Shown here in pieces: positions 51,508-59,414 of a DNA stretch of 64,000 nt. The position numbers were made by a program, and so were the translations under genes. Positions within the stretch are counted from its first letter, which is position 1, and each line of letters begins with the position of its first letter. The DNA lies in assembly GCA_016707785.1 (NCBI GenBank), contig JADJGZ010000002.1:62001-126000 (forward strand). The letters run 5' to 3'. The notes beneath the pieces are model-generated. The model worked only from the letters and a program-made list of their open reading frames with translations, searched no databases and was not told the origin of the DNA. This DNA comes from Bacteroidales bacterium (lineage in GTDB: Bacteria; Bacteroidota; Bacteroidia; Bacteroidales; UBA4417).

Positions 51508-52740
51508 ATGATCAAGTACCTTGAAAACCGGGTCTGGGCTTTAAACGCCCGGATTGTCCAGACAGACGCAGATCCAATAATTATCAATGAACAGATTCAG
51601 GGAAAAATTACTTCCGGGCTCTTTTCAGAGGGTGGTATTCAGTTTGCTTACAGTGAAAACCCAATAGGTAACTATTCCTTCAGGCCTATTGAAATAACTA
51701 TGAAATGCACAGAGGTGGCAATTGCAAAATACCAGGAATTACTGGACAAAAAAGAAATTCCTTTCCTGTTGACCTCCTTCCGCTTCATTATAAACACTTT
51801 TGGATTCCTTAATATCCTTCCCATCTTTGAATTCAAGGGTAAGATAGAAGAAGAACAACTTTCAGCTATTGAATCTTTTGGAGATGCTTCAGCAGAAGTA
51901 TTAGACGGATTATTTGAAGAAATTTCCCGTGTGATTGATATCCTGGATGAAATAGGCATACTGAAAAAATCGGCTTTTTATCATTTTGGTGTTCCATCAG
52001 GCATCGAAAAGTACCAGGTCCATACCAAAGACGACAGCTATAACTACCTCGTTCATCAGTTCTATATTAATGATTCCGAACAATTATTGAAAACAGTAAC
52101 TCATTACCAGGTAGAAGAACAGTCCAACACCTTTGAAAATCATCAGTATTATGCGGTATTCCCTATTTATTTCTGGGAACTGAAACAGCGGGTAGATGAT
52201 GAAGAGTTGGTCAGATTAACTTCCATCGACAGCTATATGATCTGTGAAACCGTTGCGATTAATAACTCCCTTCATGTTTACAATTCCTTCCTGGATTGTT
52301 TGAATCAAAACCTGGAAATTGACTCCAACCATCTTCGGAATATTTTCAATTATAACACCTGGCAAATTCAGAACCTTCGACTGTTCAATCCCAATTTCAC
52401 CTTGCACCAGTTCCGTTTCATGAAGACTTATCGCAAGAATTCAGATATTGAATCAAAATATGAATTATACAAGGATGCTGAGAAATCCCTATCCTTTGCC
52501 ATAGAAGGAATGGAGGTATCCCGAACCCAGCAATCGGAACGGGTCATGCAATTCATTCTTGCCCTGTTTACGGCACTAACCCTATATTCAGTTATTACAG
52601 ATGTTTATGCGCTTATCACATCGAGTGTGGATTCGGTACCTTTTTCCCTTCACTCTATGCAAAGTATCATTTTTATCCTCGAAACCCTGGTGATTATCTC
52701 CTTTATCCTGTTTTTCAGAAAAATCAGCAGGAAGTTATAA
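51508..52740 (+). CDS. Membrane protein of unknown family, last gene of the AAA+ cassette
   Basis: 410 residues. A long soluble N-terminal region (about 1-340) of mixed strands and helices without recognisable motifs is followed by two membrane helices (about 348-370, VMQFILALFTALTLYSVITDVYAL, and 385-405, IIFILETLVIISFILFF) and a short basic tail (RKISRKL). No signal peptide, so the soluble part is likely cytoplasmic with the C-terminus anchored in the inner membrane. The CorA-like topology of two C-terminal helices is notable, but the GMN motif of CorA is absent. It starts 8 bp after the AAA+ gene stop, so the two are almost certainly co-translated and functionally linked. Confidence 0.65.
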   Translation: MIKYLENRVWALNARIVQTDADPIIINEQIQGKITSGLFSEGGIQFAYSENPIGNYSFRPIEITMKCTEVAIAKYQELLDKKEIPFLLTSFRFIINTFGFLNILPIFEFKGKIEEEQLSAIESFGDASAEVLDGLFEEISRVIDILDEIGILKKSAFYHFGVPSGIEKYQVHTKDDSYNYLVHQFYINDSEQLLKTVTHYQVEEQSNTFENHQYYAVFPIYFWELKQRVDDEELVRLTSIDSYMICETVAINNSLHVYNSFLDCLNQNLEIDSNHLRNIFNYNTWQIQNLRLFNPNFTLHQFRFMKTYRKNSDIESKYELYKDAEKSLSFAIEGMEVSRTQQSERVMQFILALFTALTLYSVITDVYALITSSVDSVPFSLHSMQSIIFILETLVIISFILFFRKISRKL

Positions 52741-52757
52741 TTGTCCCTTGCCGGATA

Positions 52758-53636
52758 TTAATAATAAGCCATGATTCTTTCAACATCCGAAATATATCCT
52801 CCTCCGAAAAGGTTTACATGAACCAATAAGGGGTAAAGATTGAAAATATCTATTCGTTTCTCCCAGCCTTTTTCCAGGGGAAATTCTGCATGATAGGCTG
52901 AATAAAATTCTTCAGAAAATCCCCCGAAAAGACGGGTCATTGCAAGGTCAACTTCCCTATGTCCAAAATATACGGCCGGATCGATCAGGCATGGGTTACC
53001 GGTTTCATCCACCAGGAAATTCCCATTCCATAAATCGCCATGTAACAGGGCTGGTTTTTCCAATGGTAACAATTCAGGCAATAATGAGTAAAAAGACTCA
53101 AATTTCCTGACCAGTGCCGAACTTGTTTTCTTTTGATCAAGGGCAAGTTTCAACAATGGTTCCAGTCGTTCCAGGATGAAAAACTCATTCCAATCCGGGT
53201 GTTCATGATTGCTTTGAGACAAAGATCCGATGTAATTATCCTGCTCCCATCCAAACATTTCCCCTGGCTGCTTGTGTAGTTTAGCCAATGCCCTGCCAAA
53301 TGTATCCCAGAAATGCTTTCCCTTGTTTTCTGTCCGGATAAACTCCAGCAAAAGATAGGTATACGGTCCGGCCTCAGCATTATTCACAACCCCTGGAATC
53401 CGTATGCTTCCGCCTTCGGATAGTTTTATTAACCCGGCAGCCTCGGAGGCAAACATTCCAGGATATTTTTCTGCCTGGTTGTACTTTAAAAAATAAAAGC
53501 CAAAAGAGGTCTCAATTCGAAATGATTCATTGATGCATCCGCCTCCAAGGGAGGTGACAGAAGTAATACTTACCGGCCTATGATGAAGACTTGTAAGATA
53601 CTCAACCAAATGCCGCTCAATGTTGGAAGGTAACAT
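52758..53636 (-). CDS. Fructosamine kinase family protein
   Basis: 292 residues, usual length. The kinase-like fold has the glycine loop SLGGGCINESFRIE, Lys in FYFLKYNQ, the catalytic loop LLHGDLWNGNFLVDETGNPCLIDPAVYFGHREVDLAM (HGDLWNGN and DPA motifs intact), and a C-terminal YPLLVHVNLFGGGY. These enzymes phosphorylate ketoamines on glycated proteins or free Amadori products, leading to deglycation. It is convergent with the cassette's last gene, 17 bp apart, and has no functional neighbours. Cytoplasmic. Confidence 0.93.
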   Translation of the reverse strand: MLPSNIERHLVEYLTSLHHRPVSITSVTSLGGGCINESFRIETSFGFYFLKYNQAEKYPGMFASEAAGLIKLSEGGSIRIPGVVNNAEAGPYTYLLLEFIRTENKGKHFWDTFGRALAKLHKQPGEMFGWEQDNYIGSLSQSNHEHPDWNEFFILERLEPLLKLALDQKKTSSALVRKFESFYSLLPELLPLEKPALLHGDLWNGNFLVDETGNPCLIDPAVYFGHREVDLAMTRLFGGFSEEFYSAYHAEFPLEKGWEKRIDIFNLYPLLVHVNLFGGGYISDVERIMAYY

Positions 53637-53710
53637 CGTATTCTAATAATAACGTGATTTCAATACAATTTGGCATTAAACTTATTTTAAATGAATGACT
53701 TGCTGTCTCC

Positions 53711-53788
53711 TTTGTGATACTTTGTGACTTTGTGGCTTTGTGTCAGAAAAATTTGACACGAAGGAACAAATACACAAAGGAACACAAA
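53711..53788. repeat. CACAAAG / CTTTGTG dispersed inverted repeat
   Basis: TTTGTG occurs at 53711, 53721, 53729 and 53737, and the inverted word CACAAA at 53773 and 53783. In the centre TTTGTGTCA (53737-53745) pairs with TGACACGAA (53754-53762). Short CTTTGTG-rich repeats of this kind are, to my knowledge, scattered in Bacteroidota intergenic DNA. Confidence 0.6.
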
Positions 53789-53920
53789 GATAATCAGTCC
53801 AAAGATTGCAGGAATCAACAATATTATGTACTCACATTATCATAGTAATATTGGCAAAGAACCATGCATCTGAAGAGATACAGGAATTAAGGCAGGGCAA
53901 AGAAGATGGAAGAAATTAGG

Positions 53921-54349
53921 TTAAGCCTGGCTCGTTTTATGAGTTGGTCTTTTAAAAGCCTGATCCAAAGCTACCAGGAGGAGCAGGGCAACTGATACCG
54001 GCAAGAGATACATCATTTTGCCCATGCTACCCAACCTGCTCAGGGCCTCACCCAACCAAACGGATGTCATTCTGAAGCCTTCTGCTGCATAGTATAATAT
54101 AAATTGTGCGGGAGTAAATTCAATCCCAAACCAACTCCAAACCGGGAAAAACAATAATCCTACTGCAACGGTGAATGCAAAAACAAGAATCATCCACTGA
54201 TAACGGAACATCCAGCCTTTAGCAGGTTCAGGTGCCGTTTCAATTCGTTCCATGAGCCTTGATGTGAAATCAAGGGAAGGAGTTTCTAGCTTTGAATGGC
54301 GGAGCAATTTGCGGATCGCTTCATCATGCTGTAAATCCTTAGTTTTCAT
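53921..54349 (-). CDS. Small membrane protein, probable partner of the ECF sigma factor
   Basis: 142 residues. N-terminal cytoplasmic part (AIRKLLRHSKLETPSLDFTSRLMERIE) resembles the helical start of anti-sigma proteins, though no zinc-binding HxxxCxxC is present. Two to three membrane segments follow (about 50-72, WMILVFAFTVAVGLLFFPVW, and 112-130, YLLPVSVALLLLVALDQAF). It begins 34 bp after the sigma gene on the same strand, the classic place for an anti-sigma factor. Role inferred from position and topology only. Confidence 0.7.
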   Translation of the reverse strand: MKTKDLQHDEAIRKLLRHSKLETPSLDFTSRLMERIETAPEPAKGWMFRYQWMILVFAFTVAVGLLFFPVWSWFGIEFTPAQFILYYAAEGFRMTSVWLGEALSRLGSMGKMMYLLPVSVALLLLVALDQAFKRPTHKTSQA

Positions 54350-54383
54350 CTGAGTCGTTTTAGTAGTTTACAAAAATACAGTT

Positions 54384-54953
54384 TTATACCATAGCAGCCT
54401 TCATCATCATTCCCTGCAGTTCATCATAGAGCTTTTTCCTGATCCTGTGCAATTTCACCTTTACATTTGAAACGCTCAACCCGGTAATATGACTGATGTC
54501 ATCTATTGAATTCTCCTCCATATAGAACAAGGTAACCAAAGCACTTTCATCGGGTGGTAAGCGATCAATGGCCTGATTTACCAGTTTTGTCTGCAAATCA
54601 CCATCTACCCTTTCCAGGTCTTCCAGTATGTCGTCTTCTGTTGTATCACTCATCACCCTGTCATCAATCTGTGTAAACTCCTGCTGTTTCTTGCGGGTAT
54701 GTGAGATGGCTGCATTATAGACAATCCTGTAGAGCCATGTGCTGAATTTTGAATCCCCTTTAAAAGAACGTAATGATTGGTATGCTTTCATAAAGGCATC
54801 CTGTGCAATTTCTTCTGCATCCTCTCTATGCCTCACTATTTTCAGGGCGATATTAAATGCCAGATCTTTATGTTTGTCGACCAGAACGGCGAATGCTGCG
54901 GTGTTTCCCGCAAGCACTCTCTGCACATGGTAGATATCGTCCTGTTCTTTCAT
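54384..54953 (-). CDS. RNA polymerase ECF sigma factor
   Basis: 189 residues. Region 2 (about 20-90: AVLVDKHKDLAFNIALKIVRHREDAEEIAQDAFMKAYQSLRSFKGDSKFSTWLYRIVYNAAI) and region 4 (about 130-180: DESALVTLFYMEENSIDDISHITGLSVSNVKVKLHRIRKKL) are complete. A group-1-like RpoE-type sequence. The membrane protein 34 bp downstream is its likely inhibitor. The small DUF6249-like gene is divergent, with 115 bp between. Cytoplasmic; regulon unknown. Confidence 0.95.
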   Translation of the reverse strand: MKEQDDIYHVQRVLAGNTAAFAVLVDKHKDLAFNIALKIVRHREDAEEIAQDAFMKAYQSLRSFKGDSKFSTWLYRIVYNAAISHTRKKQQEFTQIDDRVMSDTTEDDILEDLERVDGDLQTKLVNQAIDRLPPDESALVTLFYMEENSIDDISHITGLSVSNVKVKLHRIRKKLYDELQGMMMKAAMV

Positions 54954-55068
54954 GTGGGGGTTTGACGCAATCTGTTGATTAAGGTTACAACTAAGGTACG
55001 AATATGTGAAAGCAGAGTCAACAATCTTTGTAACCTGACAGAAAAGCTTGCGTCAAAGATTTCACAAA

Positions 55069-55452
55069 ATGAAACTTACAATCTTAATACTTCTCAATAT
55101 GAATGCAGAAATATTAGTGCCCATTTCAGCTTTTGCCATGATTCTTGGGATCATCTATCTTTCCTACCGCAAAAAGGAAAGAATGGCTTTAATCCAAAGT
55201 GGAAAGGATTCCTCCATCTTCGGACAGGATAAGCAATGCTATTCTACCTTAAAGTGGGGATTACTGCTTTTCGGAGTAGGTCTAGGACTTCTGATTGCTG
55301 AAGGCCTCGCCAAATATGATGTGCTGAGTCCTGAAGTTGCCTATTTCTCCATGGCTTTCATTTTTGGGGGAGCAGCATTAATAGTTGACTTCCTTATTGA
55401 AAAAGCAAGGATTCAGAATCTGCCTGAAAATCATGTGAAAAAGGAAGAATAA
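55069..55452 (+). CDS. Small membrane protein, DUF6249-like
   Basis: 127 residues from the ATG at 55069; ATG at 55099 (MNAEILVPISAFAM) is an alternative that removes a polar prefix. Pattern: N-terminal membrane helix (ILVPISAFAMILGIIYLSY), a cytoplasmic RKKERMALIQSGKDSSIF segment, a second and third helix (WGLLLFGVGLGLLIAEGLA, YFSMAFIFGGAALIVDFLIE) and a charged tail. The RKKERMALI-GKD motif fits small DUF6249-type proteins often found near ECF sigma genes in Bacteroidota. Function unknown. It is divergent from the sigma factor and may belong to its regulon. Confidence 0.75.
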   Translation: MKLTILILLNMNAEILVPISAFAMILGIIYLSYRKKERMALIQSGKDSSIFGQDKQCYSTLKWGLLLFGVGLGLLIAEGLAKYDVLSPEVAYFSMAFIFGGAALIVDFLIEKARIQNLPENHVKKEE

Positions 55453-55507
55453 AACTCATTCAGGAGATTCTGCAAATTTGAATTCAGTCCGTATGTTCCT
55501 AATGATG

Positions 55508-56074
55508 TCAGAGACTTGCCTGTAGTTGAAAGGTAGCAATCTTAAGATAAAGTGGCCCTTCTTTCCTAAGGATGCTTTCATAGAGATGGATTTCATTAAT
55601 GGCTTGTTCCTGGATGAATCGGTTCCTGTACTTCTGAATTTCCTCCTGGAATAAATCTTTATCCTTTAGTTCCTTTATTCTGCCAATGGTGAGATGCGGA
55701 ACAAAATTCTGCCGGTCTTTTTCCCAGCCTGCCTTTTCCAGTGCATCCAGTACTTGTCCGGCCGTATTCTGCAATGCTTCATTAATGTCGATTCCGAACC
55801 AAATGACCCGCGGATCATACCGGCTGCCAAAAATCCCTGCTTTATTAATTTTTATCACCGTAGATTCCGACCTGGAAACCGCTAATTGAAGCGCCTCTTT
55901 TATACCCGGGATACGTTTTTCATCGGTTTCACCAAAAAATTTCAGGGTGAGGTGTATGTTTTCCGGTTCCACCCATTTGATACGTTCATGGCGTAGCCCG
56001 GACCTGATTTGGTTGAAGACTTCCATAAATTCGGCATTGGGTGAAATTTTGATGGCTGCAAATAATCGTTTCAT
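55508..56074 (-). CDS. thpR: RNA 2',3'-cyclic phosphodiesterase
   Basis: 188 residues, typical for the 2H phosphoesterase ThpR/LigT. The two catalytic HxTx motifs are intact: His41-Leu-Thr in NIHLTLKFFGE and His127-Leu-Thr in VPHLTIGRI. It opens 2',3'-cyclic phosphates at RNA ends. Cytoplasmic. Monocistronic, convergent with the small membrane protein gene, and divergent from the tRNA-Ala gene at 56171. Confidence 0.95.
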   Translation of the reverse strand: MKRLFAAIKISPNAEFMEVFNQIRSGLRHERIKWVEPENIHLTLKFFGETDEKRIPGIKEALQLAVSRSESTVIKINKAGIFGSRYDPRVIWFGIDINEALQNTAGQVLDALEKAGWEKDRQNFVPHLTIGRIKELKDKDLFQEEIQKYRNRFIQEQAINEIHLYESILRKEGPLYLKIATFQLQASL

Positions 56075-56150
56075 AGTAAATTGTTGTGATGGCCAAAATT
56101 ACGATAGAGTAAACATAAAAAATGTGTGGGTTTATTTGTAAAAAAAGTTT

Positions 56151-56158
56151 TACATTTG
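56151..56158 (+). promoter_or_regulatory. Putative -7 box of the tRNA-Ala gene
   Basis: TACATTTG matches TAnnTTTG, 12 bp before the tRNA. A -33 box at the usual distance is not clear. Confidence 0.5.
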
Positions 56159-56170
56159 CCACCTCTTACC

Positions 56171-56244
56171 GGGGCGTTAGCTCAGTTGGCTAGAGTGTTA
56201 GACTGGCAGTCTAAAGGTCATGGGTTCGACTCCCATACGCTCCA
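56171..56244 (+). tRNA. tRNA-Ala (anticodon GGC)
   Basis: 74 nt folding as a standard cloverleaf: acceptor GGGGCGT/ACGCTCC, D arm, anticodon stem TTAGA/TCTAA with loop CTGGCAG (anticodon GGC), variable AGGTC, T arm ATGGG/CCCAT with loop TTCGACT, discriminator A. G3-U70 in the acceptor stem is the alanine identity pair. The 3' CCA is not encoded. Confidence 0.95.
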
Positions 56245-56252
56245 CGGAATCT

Positions 56253-56288
56253 AAAGCAGCTTTGACGTTCGTCATGGCTGCTTTTTTT
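56253..56288 (+). terminator. Terminator after tRNA-Ala
   Basis: Stem AAAGCAGC / GGCTGCTTT with an inner TGACG-TT-CGTCA hairpin, followed by a run of T (to 56288). It lies 8 bp after the tRNA. Confidence 0.8.
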
Positions 56289-56855
56289 GTGTTCCACAAA
56301 ATGCACACCCAAAAATGGTTTTGAAAAAACATACTAAAATAATTACTGTGGAAAAATAAAATACCCTTCGATTTGTACCCATGAAATGATTGAATTGTAA
56401 AATAATCACGATCATTTAAAAATTTTCCAGGCTATATATTTTCCTGGTTTAAGGGAGGATGAATGATCTGAGATACCCTTTGTTTTTCAATATTAAAGTC
56501 TGATTTTCTGATATATAAGACAACTTTTATAGGTTTTGCTTATTGACAATTTGTCTGTATTATAACACCCATTGAGCTTTCTTCCGAACTCATGACATCG
56601 GTAAACATGGTATTACCTTTTTTGAAAAAACGGATAATATGCGTTATGTCAATCATTGAAGAATGAGAATGGCATATGGAAAAGAACTATTAACTCGTGG
56701 ACTGCCACACTTTTAGAAAGAAAAATTAAAGTTCAATAAGTGTAAACTAAAACAAGCTGAATGAGAAATTCAAGAGATGCCCCAGCTATATAGCTGTAAA
56801 GAAACTGCCAGAGATAAAAAAGGCAGTATTTCAATGATTAAGTAAAACTAAAAAC
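56289..56855. other. 567-bp gap without a recognised gene; structured leader at its end
   Basis: AT-rich, with no coding frame I can support. Near the TPR gene it has a perfect palindrome CAGCTATATAGCTG (56783-56796) and a small hairpin ACTGCC (56804-56809) / GGCAGT (56822-56827), which could be a structured 5' leader. Confidence 0.5.
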
Positions 56856-57545
56856 ATGAAAAACAACCTCAAATTATCAAACGGTGTGGAGCTATCCCTT
56901 ACGGATGAATTGAAGCTTTCACGCAGCATTGATAACGCCCTTAAGCAGGACGATATCATTGATTTGAGGATGAAACTGCTGGCCGTTTACAATGAAAATA
57001 AGAAGGCACAGCCTGAGGTTCCAGTAATACGACTGTTTGTGAAAAAGTTCTGGTATGCAGCAGCATCCCTGATTTTACTGGCAGCCATCGGGTCCACCTT
57101 ATTCTTCAATATGCAGGGTAGTTCCCCAAATGAACAGTTGTTCAAGGAATACTACAGCACGGAGAATCTTATCAATGTAACACGTTCAGGTGATGCCAAT
57201 ATCGTGGAAGCCGTTATGAAGTTCCAGGAAGGCGATTACACCACTGCAGAACAATTATTCAGGCAAATTCTTGATGCAGAACCTGCAAATTACAGCAGCT
57301 GGTTCTACTATGGAATCTCCTGCATGGAGACTGGTCATTATGATCTTGCTGAAAATGCTTTCAGCACTATTATAACCGAAGAACAGAATCTTTATGTAGA
57401 GCATGCCGAATGGTACCTCGGACTGAGTGCTTTGAAGAGCAACCAGACTGACAGGGCTAAAGAGCAATTGCAAAAGATCGCTCAGAATCCTGACAATATC
57501 CATTCAAGAGATGCCAGGAAATTGCTTGCAGAACTTGGTAAGTAG
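56856..57545 (+). CDS. Membrane-anchored TPR protein
   Basis: 229 residues. N-terminal cytoplasmic segment (about 1-62, with LSRSIDNALKQDDIIDLRMKLLAVY), one membrane helix (about 66-86, YAAASLILLAAIGSTLFFNM), then three to four TPRs in the periplasm (about 115-225, AVMKFQEGDYTTAEQLFRQILDAEPANYSSWFYYGISCMETGHYDLAENAF). The N-terminal part resembles an anti-sigma-like helical region, but no sigma gene adjoins. A strong terminator follows 20 bp after the stop. Confidence 0.8.
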   Translation: MKNNLKLSNGVELSLTDELKLSRSIDNALKQDDIIDLRMKLLAVYNENKKAQPEVPVIRLFVKKFWYAAASLILLAAIGSTLFFNMQGSSPNEQLFKEYYSTENLINVTRSGDANIVEAVMKFQEGDYTTAEQLFRQILDAEPANYSSWFYYGISCMETGHYDLAENAFSTIITEEQNLYVEHAEWYLGLSALKSNQTDRAKEQLQKIAQNPDNIHSRDARKLLAELGK

Positions 57546-57564
57546 CAGTTTTATCTTAAATTTT

Positions 57565-57604
57565 AATCCCGGTTCATGAGAAATCAAATGAACCGGGATT
57601 TTTT
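57565..57604 (+). terminator. Strong Rho-independent terminator after the TPR gene
   Basis: Perfect 13-bp stem AATCCCGGTTCAT (57565-57577) / ATGAACCGGGATT (57588-57600), 10-nt loop, T run to 57604. Confidence 0.88.
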
Positions 57605-57610
57605 ATTTAT

Positions 57611-57706
57611 GTCGGATGTCGATGTTGGATGTCGGATGTCGGATGTCGGATGTTGGATGATGTCGGATGTTGGATGTCGGATGTTGGATGTCGGATGTTG
57701 GATGTT
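57611..57706 (+). repeat. GTYGGAT heptamer array, block A (12 units)
   Basis: Twelve copies of GTCGGAT or GTTGGAT with two short slips. The last six alternate strictly C/T, so the effective unit is the 14-mer GTCGGATGTTGGAT. It ends GTTAATGCCTA, as block B does. Confidence 0.9.
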
Positions 57707-57768
57707 AATGCCTAATTAAGGTTGACTTTTTTCACTATTAAACAGAATTATTTGGTCAGAAGGGCGTG

Positions 57769-57810
57769 CGATGTTGGATGTCGGATGTTGGATGTCGGAT
57801 GTTGGATGTT
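57769..57810 (+). repeat. GTYGGAT heptamer array, block B (5 units)
   Basis: Five units in strict T-C-T-C-T alternation, ending in the same GTTAATGCCTA tail as block A (about 100 bp away). This suggests duplication of the array end. Confidence 0.9.
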
Positions 57811-57870
57811 AATGCCTATCACACCTCCTTCGGCTAAGCTCAGGAACATGTACATTTATCCCCTCAACTC

Positions 57871-57895
57871 CAAGCCATAGGCTCCCCTTCGTGGC
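57871..57895 (+). repeat. 24-bp double-palindrome motif, copy 3
   Basis: CAAGCCATAGGCTCCCC then TTCGTGGC; matches copies at 6882-6905 and 41359-41382. It joins the start of the pyrimidine-rich tract. Confidence 0.55.
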
Positions 57896-58141
57896 ATCCC
57901 CTCTCTCTCCCCCTCTCCTCTCCCCTCTCTCGCCCCTCTCTCGCCCTCTCCAATTCAGTGGCATCCCCTCATCCCTCTCATCCGCCCTCTCCCCCTCTCC
58001 CCCTCCCCTCTCTCCTCTTCTCGCCCTCTCCCCTTCTCGCCCTCTCCAATTCTGGCATCCCCTCCCTCGCCCTCTCCCCTCCCCCTCTCCCCTCTCCCTC
58101 TCCCCATTCCTCTCCCCATCTCACCCTCTCCCCATCTCGCC
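57893..58141. repeat. Pyrimidine-rich low-complexity tract with internal tandem segments
   Basis: About 250 bases almost all C and T on the plus strand, built from CTCTCCCC-type words. TGGCATCCCCTC recurs at 57892, 57960 and 58053, the last two preceded by CCCTCTCCAATTC, so the tract is made of imperfect tandem segments of about 68 and 93 bp. Confidence 0.85.
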
Positions 58142-58168
58142 TCAACCCGGCACTTCACCACGTCAACA

Positions 58169-58843
58169 CTACTTTAGAATCATTTCCATCAGACTGTCGC
58201 ACACCAGTTGATTTCCTTTTTCATTCAGATGCACCCCATCAGTCGTAAGAATTCCCTTATTGAGGTTTTCGGGGTTATGTTTCAGGGAATATTCATGAAA
58301 GATTGTCCTGAAATCGCAAAGTTGACACTGGTGTTTTTCCGCAAGGGACCGAATGATTTTTGAATATTGATTCAGATCACCATCCTGTGTATTGGAGAAA
58401 TCGTTGCGCTCACCAATACTTGCAGGGGTACAGAGAATGATCTCAATCTTCTTTTCTTCCAGTTTTTTAATAATGGCTTCATAGAATTTCTCAAACTTAT
58501 CAATATCGGTCCCGGTTCCCATTGATGACTTGTGCCAGACATCATTAACACCAACCCATATCACCACTTTATCCGGAGATTTGGATAATACATCCTCCTC
58601 CAGCCTCAGGTAAAGGTCATATACTTTATTGCCCCCAATTCCGGCACCTTTCAACTCAAAGGCATCAGACTTTCCTTTTGCAACAAGGGCTTGATTCATC
58701 CGATCGATGTATCCCCCCGGGTCAACACCCATTTGAGTGATAGAATCACCGAAGAAGATTATTTTAACCGGTTTATCCATGGTGAAGGCAAACATGATAA
58801 AAAGCAGGGATATCCACCCAATGGGTTTTAAAAGAGATTTCAT
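58169..58843 (-). CDS. SGNH/GDSL hydrolase
   Basis: 224 residues. Signal peptide or anchor (IGWISLLFIMFAFTM). SGNH blocks: I with Ser34 in FFGDSITQMG, II with Gly in GAGIGGNKV, III in GVNDVWH (Asn), and V in TTDGVHLNEKG (Asp and His). The catalytic triad is complete. It is an exported esterase; substrates in this family include acetylated polysaccharides and lipids. It lies downstream (minus strand) of the mannan operon, with a 571-bp gap, so deacetylation of mannan is possible but only inferred. Confidence 0.9.
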   Translation of the reverse strand: MKSLLKPIGWISLLFIMFAFTMDKPVKIIFFGDSITQMGVDPGGYIDRMNQALVAKGKSDAFELKGAGIGGNKVYDLYLRLEEDVLSKSPDKVVIWVGVNDVWHKSSMGTGTDIDKFEKFYEAIIKKLEEKKIEIILCTPASIGERNDFSNTQDGDLNQYSKIIRSLAEKHQCQLCDFRTIFHEYSLKHNPENLNKGILTTDGVHLNEKGNQLVCDSLMEMILK

Positions 58844-59414
58844 GGAAATGTGGATTAGGACTCAATTAGTGATTATTGGCTCAAAATTAACAATTGATCA
58901 GGATTATAAACTATTCAGGGTTTTCAAAAAGCCAAATTAATGTTTTGTGCTGAGGAGAACAGTTAATTGCTTTTAGATTGTATTTTTGATTGACTGAATG
59001 AGGCGTTGGAATTGTGAGTTGATGTAATAAATTATTTAGGCCAATATCAAAAACCTAAAAACACAAATTAAGAGATATAAGAATATTTAAAAAACTGAAT
59101 TTGATCCGATGACGTTTTGAAAATTTCAAATGACAATTACAAACAAGAGAACTCAACACTTGAATAAAACTGCTATCGTGCTTGGATGGGGCATAGACTT
59201 GAACTCGCTGAATATTGAATTTATAAGAAAAAATAAAGACAAATTTTAACTCAATGGAAAGAAGGGCAGCCCATAACAGCACCTACCCGCCACCAGGCTT
59301 TCGCTCGTGCTTCTCTTGAAAACTATTACTAAATTCGTGTTCTGTGCTTCTTGGGAAGCTAGTTGAATAAAAGCCTGGCAGCATGTAGCCCGGGAACGTT
59401 TCCACCACCTCCCC
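58844..59414. other. 571-bp gap without a recognised gene; contains an inverted repeat
   Basis: Mostly AT-rich. CCAGGCTTT (59293-59301) and AAAGCCTGG (59370-59378) form a 9-bp inverted repeat about 70 nt apart, next to GGGCAGCCCATAACAGC (59265-59281). No coding frame is convincing. Confidence 0.5.

Larger units (their letters stand above)
57546..58168. other. 623-bp repeat-rich convergent gap
   Basis: After the terminator it consists almost entirely of repeats: two GGATGTY arrays (57611-57706, 57769-57810), the 24-bp double-palindrome motif (57871-57895), and a pyrimidine-rich tract (57893-58141). No real gene is supported. Confidence 0.75.

Noticed and set aside
57611..57810. Possible CRISPR array
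   Set aside because: The unit is only 7 or 14 bp, with no spacers and no cas genes.
57891..58248. Overlapping open frames in the pyrimidine tract
   Set aside because: The products are Ser/Pro/Leu low-complexity sequence dictated by the C/T repeats; no start signals and both strands are open.
59055..59282. 75-codon minus-strand frame in the 571-bp gap
   Set aside because: The composition is that of AT-rich noncoding DNA, with no domain and no neighbour support.
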